DNA of 64,000 nucleotides. Source: Linanthus parryae (taxonomy: Eukaryota > Streptophyta > Magnoliopsida > Ericales > Polemoniaceae). Of this stretch, positions 24,201 through 35,532 are shown in pieces. Under the pieces are notes generated by a model that worked only from the letters and a program-made list of their open reading frames with translations, did no database searches and was not told the origin of the DNA. The translations under genes were made by a program, and so were the position numbers. The stretch is from the NCBI GenBank assembly GCA_023055425.1, contig JALGPY010000005.1:88701495-88765494 (forward strand), written 5' to 3'. Positions within the stretch are counted from its first letter, which is position 1, and each line of letters opens with the position of its first letter.

Positions 24201-25197
24201 TCCCAACGCACAGATCTATCTCCCCTTTAGCCAATCTTCTACTTCTCTTTAGATCATGCACATTTCGACAAATGTGAGATCCACATCTAGTATCTAATAC
24301 CCATGATGTAGAGACAGTTAAATTGAAATCTAAAACAAAAATAACTGGTGGTTGTGGAATCACTATTCCAAGCCTCTTGTCCTCCAGATATTTTGGGCAG
24401 TTCCTACTCCAGTGTCCAGGCTGACTGCAGTAGTGACACTCAACTTTAGTCACACCTTTGGCAATGCCACCAACAGGCTTAAGGGCAGGTTCCTTGGACT
24501 TGGCAACTGACTTGTCTTTTCCCTTGGAGGATGAGGCAAACCTTTTGCCCTTTCCTTTCTGCACCATCATAATGGCCTTGCCCTTACCCTTGTTGATGCT
24601 TTGTTCAGCTGTCCTCAACATATTGAGCAAATCTGGCAATGGTTTCACGATCTCGTTCATGTTATAGTTCATGATGAAATGTCTATAACTCTCGGGCAAC
24701 GATTGCAACACGAGATCGGTTGCCAACTCTTGGCCGACCGGGAACCCTAGTCGGGCGAGATTCTCCAAGTACCCGATCATACGCAGTACATGGGGTCCCA
24801 CCGGGTTCCCTTCTGCCAAATGACACTTGAACAATGCCTTAGAGACCTCATACCTCTCAACCCTTGCCTGCTCTTGGAAGAGCTGCTTCAGATGCTCGAT
24901 CATATCGACAACATTCATGTTTTCGTGTTGCTTATGAAGCTCAGAAGTCATGGTGCATAGCATAAGGTAGGCCGCATCATTAGCGTCATCAACACGCTTT
25001 TGATACGCCTTTTGGGCTGCAGGTATTTGGTTCTCTGGACCTGCTGGAACATGCTCCTCTATTGCGTACAGTTTCTTCTCTTGCTTGAGAACGATTCTCA
25101 AGTTTCTGTACCAATCAAGGAAGTTGGTTCCAGAGAGCTTGTCCTTCTCAAGGACAGATCGTAGGGAATGTTGTGAACTCGATGAGTTGTTTGCCAT
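21249..25197 (-). pseudogene. Near-complete gag-pol of element C with point stops
   Basis: The chosen start MANNSSSS at 25197 fits copia Gag. Gag is open to 23911 and includes an intact zinc knuckle, CHYCSQPGHWSRNC. The protease core reads WVLDTRCGSH, with Arg where Gly is usual. Integrase keeps DRGGEY and NGVSERRN, reverse transcriptase keeps YVDDILLIGND (about 22220-22250), and RNase H ends DPLTKP with a tail to the TAG at 21249. Interruptions include at least two Tyr-to-stop changes, one before the integrase FITFTDDYSR stretch and one before CDNTGAI in RNase H, plus frame breaks at the Gag/integrase border and in RT. It is younger-looking than B but dead as written. Confidence 0.87.
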
Positions 25198-25257
25198 TTG
25201 GAATTCTACAAAATGAAAATAAGCAAGTTTTAGTATTTGTGAATTTTTGACTATATC

Positions 25258-25848
25258 CAATAATGGCTAGTTTATCAAATATAGCTCCCACTATTTTTCT
25301 ACGGATTAATAACCCTCAAGATATTAATGCGGAAAATATCCTTATATTTTCTAGTGGGCCAAGATCCATGTTTCATCTCCTTATGAGCTTGCTTTGGCAA
25401 GTCACCCATAATTCGATTACTTTAGGTAGGAACAATTTCCAATTGCATCCCTTATGTAACTCTTGGTTCAATTGGGCAAATAACTCCTTATTTATCCATC
25501 CATATGGATAATCCCAATTGATTTCCTCTAGGTTTCTTAATCATATTAATAGCCTAGTTGCGTTCAAACTCTTATTTAAACAATTGCACATTACTAGCTT
25601 GTGCCATCGCATCCCATCATTATGAACCAAGTCGCCATGCTTTGGCACGCACGAACTTGATAAATCATGATGATAATGAGTGTTTAAATAACGAAAAGGC
25701 AAGAACACAATCTTTGGATTTTCAGGGATTTTAAATTCAATTTTTAATTATTTTGTTGATCAATATCAACTAATCTATCTATTTGAGTTTGGGCACAACT
25801 CCAAATAATAGATCCGGGTTGTCTAATTATCTTATTATCCTAATTGCA
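25258..25848 (-). other. Leader of element C
   Basis: This noncoding region matches B's leader in reverse. It is joined directly to the LTR remnant because the primer site has been deleted. Confidence 0.65.
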
Positions 25849-26058
25849 TGCATCATCCATATCAATCCAACCCCATACTAGTCTATAGATGATTGTCCCA
25901 TTAATCATTATACTGGACTAGGGATATTTAAGATAAACAACACAATTGTAAATCTAAGGACTTCATTATATTAAATATCCAATAAATAATAAATGAATTT
26001 TCTAGCCACAAATAAATTCGTACTAAACTAGATTGCCTCTAGTGCATCTATTCCAACA
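25849..26058 (-). repeat. Truncated 5' LTR of element C
   Basis: It matches only the last 200 or so plus-strand bases of the left LTR (about 21030-21234). Confidence 0.85.
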
Positions 26059-26063
26059 GCGCC

Positions 26064-27082
26064 TTAACCGGGAAACTATTAAAATAGCTATCGGGCATGA
26101 TAGGAATCAAGCTTAGAGATCGTAGTGATGTAGAGAGGATTTGTCCCCCCCCCCCCCCCCCCCCCCCCCCCGCATAATGGGAGCAAATATGCATGGCCAC
26201 TCGAGGGATGGTGCTTATTGAATGTCTGGCCAGACTCGGATAAATCAATATGGAGATATTGATGTTATTAGCTTGCATAAGCATATTCCGAGGATCGAGA
26301 AACTATAGATTGGATATACGAGTGTGACTATTATGTCTAGAGTCCAATCCGGATATAGATACAAAGGGATAATACAATATGTGATATTCTGCACAAGGTT
26401 TGTTGGGATCACTGACTTATTTCTATTATTTGGGAGGCATGGATGTGTTGCTAGACACCGCTCCATGTTAGTAATAAGTTACTACTAACTAAGTAGGAAC
26501 CTATGGGGTCACACACCGGATGTATTAAATTGCAAATTAATATTAATTAGTTGGACTAATTAATGAAAGGATCATAACACAACCACAAGCAAACTGAGCG
26601 GGACTAATTTGCATGTGGGCTAATACATGTAAGGACATGATTAGTATTGGGGCCTTTATGTAGTTAATAAAGAGTTATGACTATATAAAGGATATCTAGC
26701 TTGTTAATTCTCTACACAAGTCATTATTTGATAGAACTTAACAAATCAAGAGAGAGAGAACAAGTTGGGAAGGCCGAACCTCCCAACCCATCCGCCCCCT
26801 TTGCCGTCGGCCACCACAAGGCACGGTTGAGTGCCTTGTTTTGCGTGATCCTCTTCCTCCTTCTTCCGTTGCTAGAACATCGCAGTGAGAAGGATTCCAA
26901 TCAAGATTCAAGGTGTGGATATTCATAGAGACAAAGACACTATTCTTCATGTGATCTCCCAAACCAAGGTACACATCTTCTATGCTCTCATCTTGTTATG
27001 ATTGTCTCTTCTTGTGATCCTTGGTGGGCTTTGAGTAGGAATTTTTGTTATTCCGCTGCGTTACCTACGTCAAAACCCAACA
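26064..27082 (+). repeat. 3' LTR of element B, right part
   Basis: It continues the B LTR after element C and ends CCCAACA. It is followed by CATGG, B's right TSD copy. A run of 27 C (26145-26171) replaces a short CCCTCCC in the other LTR. Confidence 0.85.
26145..26171. repeat. Poly-C run of 27 bases
   Basis: This homopolymer lies in B's 3' LTR. The 5' LTR has CCCTCCC at the same place. Confidence 0.85.
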
Positions 27083-27087
27083 CATGG

Positions 27088-30000
27088 AGCAAATAAATGA
27101 TCTAAGGAGCCTCAAGAATGGCGTTCTCAAGATAGGCGAGATCGCATGAAGAGAGATTCAAGTCTTGCTCATGAAGTATTCCCAATAGTGGGAGTGCACA
27201 TTAGGGGCCACATCCATGCATATTTATTTTATGCTTATGCTTGTTTTATGTTATAACTGCATGTGATTGGATATAACTGTTTAACCTTGCATGCTAAAGA
27301 ACTGCTACAAAAGAGTTCACATGAGATGTGATTAAAACTAATAGGTAACCACAAGTGACAAGATTTGATTCCTAGAATTGCTACTAGGTTTTGGTGGAGT
27401 CCTAGTGAGGAACTATCAGTTTTTAATCGATGTCACATGTTATTTAGGAGCTATGTAAAATACTAGTATTAATTTCCTATGCAATGTCTCAAATTAATTG
27501 TGTATAAATCGGAACTGTAAAGGCTAAATGGTGACAACAAACGATATGACGATTCGGCGTACTATGTAACCATCTATTGGACATAGGTTGTCAAACAACC
27601 TACAAGTATGGTCGAACCTGTGATGAATAGTTGTCACAGCTGCACCTAAATATTATCTTTAGGCTCACCAGTAGTGGGAGGTAGTCAAGATAATGTCATA
27701 GAGCGTGCTATGCCAAGGTAGGGAAATGACCTCATCAGCAAGTTCTATACCACTTTAAAATTCAAAGCATTGTAGGAATTGGCCAAAGAAAAATCTTGGA
27801 TCTACCTTAGCCATTTGTGTGCATTAAAATTGTGAGTAAATGACTTATAAAAACCCCATTAACTATGAGAAATGACTCATGTCCTAAAGTGAGCACTCGA
27901 CTATAGCGTCTGAGATTCATGCCATTTATGATAAAATAGTTAAAGTTTGTCAGGTACAAGCTATCCGATTAGAAAATAATGTAGTTTCGATCTCTGCCAC
28001 GTTTCATGGAGTGCCATGAAGACGTATATGACATGCCATATGAATGTCAAGATGTTTGGATAAGACCAAAACATTGCTCCGTTCTTGGATCTGAGCAACT
28101 AAGATTTTTCTATAGAATACTAGTCCAGCATACTTCTGAAGTCTAAATATATGATTGCTAAAGACTGTGAATGAAGTATGGCGGGCAGATGTAGTCCCTA
28201 GCCCGGTTTTAGGACCGTGAGTAATAGGTGGGGCAAGGATAAAGGAAGTAAAGTAGCAACATTGGTATAAGGCCAATATCCCGAGACTGGCAAACGCAAA
28301 AGGAGGAAAAAGAGGTTTCCTAAAACTAGAAAATAGGCCAGAACTGGCACTAACTTCTCATCAACGGATCGATAAGATTATCTTTGAGGGAATAGACACG
28401 AAATTTGTTTTTTGTCACAGTTTTTCTTTGGAATTGGTCATGTTATGGTTATGCTCTCTTGAATTCTAGCATGAGTGACGCCTCAGAATCTTTGGATGTC
28501 ACCTCTAGAGTAGTGACTTAAGACTCTGATACATGGCACGTTATATTAAGACACACAATGTCAGAAAAGGATGTTTATGCTAGCTAAGGTAGGCCTGCTT
28601 GAATTATGCCCAAGATACCCTTACCTGTGTGTGATTTTTTCCTTACATGAAAGGCAAGAATGCAAACCATCCAGTCGAGCATTAAGGAATATTGAGTCTT
28701 TATATCTTATTCATTCTGTTGTTGTGATCCATTAAAATTTAAAGCTAAGACATGGTGTTTAATATTCCATCACATTTTTAGATGATTGTCCGCATCTCAA
28801 CTATGTGTGCGGCCACATAAGTCTGAGGCACCAGTGTGCTTCAGACAGGTATCTACAAAAGTTAGAGAACCATCTGAACAAAATAATATGTCTTTTGAAC
28901 AGGTTATCTTAGCAAGAGCTATGTGATGGGAAGGAGTAGTAAGGAAGCTGGGCATTCCCCGCACTCCGCAGTAGCATGCTGTAGGGGATAAAAGGAATAG
29001 GATACTGCTTGAGATGGTTTGATGTATGATAGCGCATGCAAAATACGTGTTCCCTATTTTGAGGAGACATTTTGCTAAACGGTTGTCAACGTGCTCAACC
29101 AAATACCCACCAAGTATGTGGCCACTACGCCCTCACGAGATATGGACAAAAGGCAACCTATATGAGGTCACCTTAGGCCATGGGGATCGGCCGCTTATGA
29201 GCTACACAAAATTTCAAGTCACGAAGAGGTTTGCAGAGAAATAAGTCTCTACGAAATAGATGTATCACTGGATGACACCCCATCCCTGATTAATCAATAG
29301 GAAATAGTTCCTACAAATCTTTAGGACAGTGGGAGTGACTTGCCTAGTGAACAACCCATCATATATTATGACTATGTGGAGGAACCATCTTTGCGCAGGA
29401 ACGCTCCTTGAATCGTAGTCCGTCGATAATTTGACATTGAATAGAAGGCCAAAAGGCTCACCACGATAGACGATGATGAACCTAGGACACTTTCCCAAGG
29501 CTCTTTCATCACCTGACAATTGGAAATTGGATCCTAGATGGAAGAAACGTATCTTCATGGAGAAACGTACCTTCACATGCTATTCAGAGTACTCTAGGGG
29601 TTGCGCTTCGAAACGCAACAACCGATCAGTAGTGCAATGTAAATGGATTCACGAGCCACATGATTTCTCGTAGGAGATGTCCATAATTTGGGGAAAGGTT
29701 CGTAGCGATGATAAGCTCCACGAGCATGGAGTAAGCGCTGGAAGATGCCCGTTCCTTGGACGATTTTGAGGAAATAAATCCTCAAGAATTCTTTGGAAAA
29801 TGGGAGTAACTTTGCAAGCAAGGTGCCCATCCTTAGGGATGAGGAAAAATGATGACCCTCCTATGCAAAGGAATTGCTCATAGGAGCATACCCCATCTAT
29901 TACATGAGATCGAAGGGATGATTTTTAGGATCACCTTGCATAAACGATAGGCTAGAGTCGTAGGCCTTATCGTTCACTAATTATGAATGAAAAGTAATCT

Positions 30001-32554
30001 TTACAGGAAGAGTTAGATTCTATAAGGGGCCAACCAAGTCTAAGACTAGGTTGACTTTCCGACTGGATGTTAGACTATCGGAGATTAATGGATATCCAAA
30101 GTTCAGTCAGAGACCCAAATGGAAGCGTGGAAATTCATATGACTTGCAGAGATATCGACAATAGTTGTGATGATGGACTTAGAGCTCCATTCTCGATAAA
30201 CGTGACAACTAGATTTCTTAATGGAGAAATCAAAGAGGTGACGTAAGGTCCAATGCACTAAATGTGTGTAAACTAAGTCCATATGTGGTCTTAGCTAGTC
30301 CTCTGGACAATAGTATTTCATCGTGGGATCGTTTACTATATGTTTACGATAACGAATGAAAACCGCTGCATATCACTCTTGCTAGTAGAGAGTTGATTAT
30401 CATGTCACTTAACATCGATGACACATTATTAGCCAGTGGATCTTAAGGATTGTTCGTGTCCACTAAGGAGTAGTTATCCTCTCGATTTATGACGAAGGAT
30501 ATTGGTAGGGAGAGAAGGCTTCTCGCTCGTTCATAGGAACTTCTTACATTGTCGCTTAAGGCGCACACCAAGAAGATGCTTGAACGATTCCATACACTGG
30601 ACCGAAAGCCATAAGATAATCCTATAGCTCAATGCAAGACTTTACGTGACCGAACACATGCCCTAAAGAGACACCATACAAAATTGACCAAATGACCAGA
30701 GTGCCCGATGAGCAAATGGAGTCTCCTATACACTATGGTGTGTACTCAGATCCAGCAAATGCTATGCAATCGGAAGAGTGGATTTTAGGAAATCTGACTT
30801 AGGACACAACATTAAAGTCACCCAAATACTATAATTACTCTATAATGGATCACGTGCTATGACTATCGGAGATAGATGCTTCGACTAGTTGGATATGCAT
30901 GCTGACTAGGGCGAGGACCTAGATGCATGTTGATTCACTTGAGGCTATCGTCCATGCTTGATGATAGACACATCGCATGGAACAACAACATAAGTGTTGC
31001 ACGATCATATTGGACCGCTCCATTAAACATGGAAGAAAGAATATGTTGCTTGTTCTGCCACAGGGCAGAAATGTGTTTAGATAAGAAGGTTTCTATTAAG
31101 CTTATGAGCTGTCGACCAGCCTGTTGCCGTAATTTGTGTTAGCATACGTCTACAACACTGCGATAAGGTCAAACACATAGAAAATAGTACCATTTCACAA
31201 AAGATAAAATGACTACCTGAAGATTAATCTTGGAGTAGATCGACTACGGGCCAAAGCGTAGGCTCCTCCCATTCCTAGACCTCCTAAAAACCGTCATTGT
31301 GGATTGCTTTAGAAAATTGGGACTCGATAGTCGATCTATGGCAATAGGATTGATGAGCATACGAGGCATTGATAATTGGATTTTAATTGGATATTTTTAT
31401 ACTGCATGTTGATTGACACTTGCAGGATATGTTGCATTTTCTGTACTAGCATAGAGCATGTCACGCAGACACTAGGTCGGCTCCCTCACATGATTGGACG
31501 CCTTTTGCATATCCAGGATAGTCTAGGTGGGGAAAAATATGAGACACATTCCCGATAAGAACTAGAAGCCTATGATATGATAACAGACGCCTATTATTTT
31601 AGGCGTATGGCCTATGATATGAGCTGGACATCTATCATTAGAGAAAGACGCATGTGAGACGAATTCAATTGTCGCATTGGAATAAGTTTCAAGGTCAGAT
31701 TGGTTTATGGACATTCGAACATGGTTAGTACCCCAAACTATGTATAGTCTGCGTGAAGAAAGTCGGATGAGAGAACTGATTTCGGTACGCATATGTGTGA
31801 CATTCAGTACTCGGGCTGGTAGTCACAAGGGCTATTGAACTTAGATCTGCATCGTGGTCTTTATGGGATAAGACATGTTCTCTGATTAGAGTTCAAACAC
31901 TATGGTGCATATCTTCCAAAGATAACGTGTGCTGATGAGTGACATGAGGTGGCGAGTAGAATTAGTCCCTGAGGTGCCTCGTCATTTGAGCCTCGCCGAT
32001 CTTATAAGAATGATTGACACTGTATATCCTTAGTAATTTTATTAGTGTCATGGAGAGACGGGTTGGTGGTGCTACTTTAGCGTGACACCTTATGGCTAAG
32101 GATGATTCGGCCATCCGAACACTGCTAGCTGAGCCGAAACAAAGCGACACAATGGATGGAAAGGAAGATTCTCATTGCATTATTCTTTGATATTTTCATT
32201 GGGCCCACATACAAGATCCGTATGGGGTCATGCAGGATATGAATATAATAAAGGAGATGTATTATCATTTGAGCACGGCCTACGGGACGAGGTAGGTGCT
32301 CATGGTCTGCGAGATGACAATATTTTGAATTTCCAGGATACGAGAGATATATATGTATTGCATTGTTCCTAAAGTTTGAGTGCGCCTGCTGTTAGCTCGT
32401 CTCGTATGAGTTTAGAGTATGGAACTCCTGAAATGCAGGTTCTCTCAACAGTCACATATCACGGCCACAAAATACTTTGGTAGATGATAATAGTTGGAGA
32501 TTGAAGGAGACTAGATGAACTGTGATTCTGTAGCCCCACTGTGCGAGTTGGAGA
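27088..32554 (+). pseudogene. Heavily eroded copia pol of element A
   Basis: No long ORF remains, but ordered matches survive in shifting frames. Integrase C-terminal half lies at about 28940-29150 (GIPRTPQ, then RNRILLEMV and HEIWTKGN, compared with the usual PGTPQQN, RNRTLLDMV and YELWTGRK). Reverse transcriptase includes QLDF-LNGEI at about 30210 and NIDDTLLAS at about 30405, corresponding to YVDD. RNase H appears weakly, with DMHADWG at about 30890. These identify A as copia. Beyond about 31000 I see only noncoding 3' sequence up to the LTR. Several matches are short, so exact limits are uncertain. Confidence 0.6.
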
Positions 32555-33004
32555 TGTTAGCATTTGGTGCGCCCATGTGGGGTGCCCAATGCAGATATTA
32601 TAACTTTATGGGGTTAGTTGCAATAATACTCAAACCTTATGGGGTCAGTAGCAAAGGCATAAACCCTAGGAGGTTATACTGCAAACAATGAATAAGTCTG
32701 TCTATATAAGGATACAACCTCTTACATTATTTTATGCACTACTGTGTAGAGATCATGTGCTGATCAAATACAGTTATAGGAACCCTACCCTATCTCTCTA
32801 AATAGCATCCATTGGTGGGACTTGGTGTGAACAAGAGCTCTCGTCCTAGTGATTCGAGCCAGTCTGTGGGAGCAAGACGTTGTTGCGTGAAAGCAAGCGA
32901 TCTACGATCATCCGCTGCGTTAGGAGCTTAGGCGAATAGGTAACACATATTCCGCTTCATTATGTGTTTGGTTCTATGTATGCTTAGATCATTTTCTTCC
33001 TTCA
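32555..33004 (+). repeat. 3' LTR of element A
   Basis: It is collinear with 9229-9682 from TGTTAGCATTTGG to TTCA. Confidence 0.8.
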
Positions 33005-33120
33005 GACGTGGAGGTAAAGTTGATTTCTTGATCAAGCAAAGGAGACAAAAACCCATGTAAGTACACCACGGGGACGATACCAACCTCGTCCAATCAAAAT
33101 ACTAAGACAACATAAGGTTA

Positions 33121-33228
33121 GTTTTTTTATGTTCTTCTTTTTTTTAGAAATTGATTTGTCATCAACCGAGTTTGAACATGGGACCTCATGCAGGGGCTTC
33201 CAACGCTCTACCACTTGAGCTACTACAC
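33121..33228 (-). repeat. tRNA-derived SINE-like sequence
   Basis: On the minus strand, an A-box-like TAGCTCAAGTGG (33211-33222) is followed by a B-box-like TGTTCAAACTC (33168-33178). The distance suits an internal RNA polymerase III promoter. The downstream end runs into a T/A-rich tract (33121-33145). It does not fold as a normal tRNA end to end, so I call it SINE-like or a tRNA pseudogene. Confidence 0.45.
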
Positions 33229-33646
33229 GGAATCTTATGTGTGTAAGTACATGGTGATCAAATGACTAATTATATGTTTGTGTGGTCACCAGCTGTTTGT
33301 TATACACATGTGAAAATAAAGACAATTTAGGTTTTGATCTGTGACATGAACATGTATGAGCATGAGGATCTCTTTCGGGTTTTCAACCTTGTCAAATATA
33401 CTAGCGGCATTGGTAAACTATCATGCTAATATTAGTATTTCAGTTATGGTTTCTTTATGTTTGTTATCCATTGTGGGTGACTCGTTTATGAGTAGAGTTT
33501 CCATTAGCCACTATAACAACTTGCTTTTTACTCTGTATCAATTTTATTTGTTTTTGACAATTTTGTGGAAGGAGAACCTCCAGAAAAGGTTGTAACTAAT
33601 GACCACTATTATTAAGTTTGTGCCTATTGATACGCGAATATGAGTA

Positions 33647-34736
33647 ATTTCTTCACACCTAAAGTTGTGAATTACAAGAAACTCTAATCATAACCTGCAG
33701 TTATGACATTAATTTTGTGACATAAAGTCATAATAATAATTATTACATCTCCGGAAGAGGTGTCTAATATTTGTGTCACAGTTGTATTATCATTACATCT
33801 AAGAAGAGATGTCCTACAATTTTCTGCACCTCCTGAAGAGGTTTTTTTATTTTTTTCTTTATTTCATATTTACTCAATTTTTCAGTACATGATGATGTAT
33901 TGTAACCTGAAGTTAGAACATCATAAAATAACATAAAAAAAATACATCTAGAATATGCTTACATCTTCATGAATTGTAACCTGAACTTACAATATATTTT
34001 ATGACCTGAATTCATAACATATTAAATCTCCATAAGAGAGGTTTATAATTATTATTATTCTTTAAGTTCTTTTATTTTTATGCACTTACATTTCATGTAC
34101 ACCACCTTTTACTTAATATGGATAAAAACAAATTTTTGGAAGAAATTTCGTTGTGGCTATTGATATTCTGATAGAAAGCCAAGTAAATTTTTCCCGAAGT
34201 AACAAATTACATGCACGTGCTAATAACCAGAAGTTATGACTCCTGTAACATCAAGTTCTGAAAAATTTCAATTAATATTCTCCTGAAGAGATTGATATTA
34301 TCTATAATTGATCAACCCTACCAAAGAAGATGTATTATACTTTTGTTAGTCGATTTTTTTTGTAATTACTTAGTTCTTTTTGTAATTTTTTCGTCAAGTA
34401 CTAGAACATCCTGAAGACGTTATTAATACAAGATTTTTCATTAGACACTAGCTATTAGCATTATATGAGGTCATATTTTCATACCAGAAGTTATGAAAAA
34501 TATGAAGATGTTAATAAGGAGTTATAAAATAATATCAAAAGATCTCCTTGAAGAGAGAATCTACAATTGTCGAACCAGAAGTTTCGATTGTTTACTTTTA
34601 CATTCTTTTTTGGTTTTATTATTTTTCTCATATTATTGTTAATGTCTCCCGAGTAGATTTGTTTAACAATGGTACGGATAAAAAAATTGATATTGTTAGT
34701 TGGTGTAAAAAATACTTCACACAAGAAGTTGTGAAA
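33647..34736. repeat. Array of about 17 short hairpins with a shared loop
   Basis: Imperfect inverted repeats of 13-33 bp follow one another through 1.1 kb of A/T-rich noncoding DNA. The arms differ from unit to unit, but the centre is nearly always CCTGAAG or CCAGAAG. Examples are CATAAC-CTGCA-GTTATG (33689-33705), ATTGTAA...TTACAAT (33973-33993), TCTC-CTGAA-GAGA (34280-34292), a 12-bp-arm unit at 34472-34504 and TTCACA...TGTGAA (34716-34735). Changing arms with a constant loop suggests that pairing is maintained. I do not recognise a named element; it may be a structured retrotransposon leader. Confidence 0.75.
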
Positions 34737-34869
34737 TAAAATTACATCTTTCGCTTACTAATGACCGATCGACTAGATTGATCCATTCTCATTCCCAGAA
34801 TTAATAGTAGTGCATTCCATGAAGTAAATCACTTTGTTATATACAGTCGAAAACTACATGATATACAGG

Positions 34870-35478
34870 TGTAGATACTGCTTTCCAGATTGACGGATCA
34901 TCGCCACGTGGCAGCCATCCAGCACACCAGCTGTGCTCCATACACACCGGATCACCACCTGTGCTGATCCACACGGGGGATGCGAGACAGGGCCCTCGCG
35001 TACCAACCACACAGGACTTGTAGGGACTTAGTTGTTTGGAGGCTAGGGTAAGGCCCGTCGCGCGCGTACGACAACCAAGCTCACGCGCGACCTCTGGTAA
35101 CTGACTGAGAGATCCTAGGCTTACGTGTCCCATCAATGCGGCTGATCTCATAATGGTCTCCGATACTTGCGGGCAGATACGTAACGGTTCCTATATACAC
35201 TGTCGAACGTGCCGTTGAGTAGTCTATCTTGAAGCCGCCATTTATGGTGCATTAACCCCTCAACGGTCACTTTCCCACTATGTATAGGATCGTTAGCACT
35301 CTGTTGCGACACAAGTCACATACTGGTCCAATACATAGCTTATTGTCTCTCTCTCACAAGCAGTTACCGGTGCTTACCCTCTCCGTACACACACCTTACA
35401 ACTTCTCTGTGTTTTAGCCTTCATTCCCTGTTTGAGGTGCACACTTGGGTTCTCTCCTCAGAAAAATCCTTGTGCAAA
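34870..35478 (+). repeat. 5' LTR of element E
   Basis: It starts TGTAGATACTGCTTTC like the LTRs at 61872 and (reversed) 57665-58272, and ends TTGTGCAAA. A palindromic G-box CCACGTGG lies about 35 bases in. TATA-like CCTATATACAC is near 35192. Confidence 0.8.
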
Positions 35479-35481
35479 ATT

Positions 35482-35500
35482 TGGTGAACCCGACGTAAAC
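35482..35500 (+). other. Primer-binding site of element E
   Basis: TGGTGAACCCGACGTAAAC starts with the TGG expected of a tRNA 3' CCA complement and is shared with element G. I do not assign the tRNA. Confidence 0.6.
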
Positions 35501-35532
35501 ACTCACTTCCAACACTCCAACACCTCGAGAAA

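Larger units (their letters stand above)
19820..26058 (-). mobile_element. Copia element C (Angela-type), reversed inside B's LTR
   Basis: A 6.2-kb element is flanked by GCGCC (19815-19819 and 26059-26063). On the plus strand it starts TGTTGGGTTTTTG and ends CCAACA. The left LTR (19820-21234) is full length. The right LTR keeps only about 210 bp (25849-26058), and a deletion removed the rest together with the primer site. Gag-pol runs on the minus strand. Its LTR and proteins are clearly related to B, so one member of the family inserted into another in opposite orientation. Confidence 0.88.
10918..27082 (+). mobile_element. Copia element B (Angela-type), with a tandem-LTR relic
   Basis: CATGG flanks the whole unit (10913-10917 and 27083-27087), so this is one insertion into A. 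The LTRs begin TGTTGGAATA or TGTTGGCATAGGTGCCCTAG, the start typical of BARE/Angela copia LTRs. From the left: an LTR stub (10918-10946), a piece of interior 3' tail (10947-11031), a full LTR (11032-12427), primer site, leader, broken gag-pol and a 3' LTR in two parts (19421-19819 and 26064-27082) split by C. The stub plus tail imply that a tandem LTR-interior-LTR-interior-LTR once existed and lost most of its first unit. Confidence 0.85.
9229..33004 (+). mobile_element. Copia element A, host of nested insertions
   Basis: Two LTRs of about 450 bp (9229-9682 and 32555-33004) both start TGTTAGCATTTGGTGCGCCC and end TTCA. The first is followed by a tRNA-iMet primer site. The interior is split by B (10918-27082). 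The right part, 27088-32554, retains weak but ordered copia integrase, reverse transcriptase and RNase H matches. The bases immediately outside (GAGCG and GACGT) do not form a clean TSD, so the insertion is old or an end has rearranged. Without insertions A would be about 7.6 kb. Confidence 0.75.

Noticed and set aside
33356..33595. Hydrophobic 79-residue ORF before the hairpin array
   Set aside because: It looks like membrane helices only because the DNA is T-rich. No start context or homology is recognisable.
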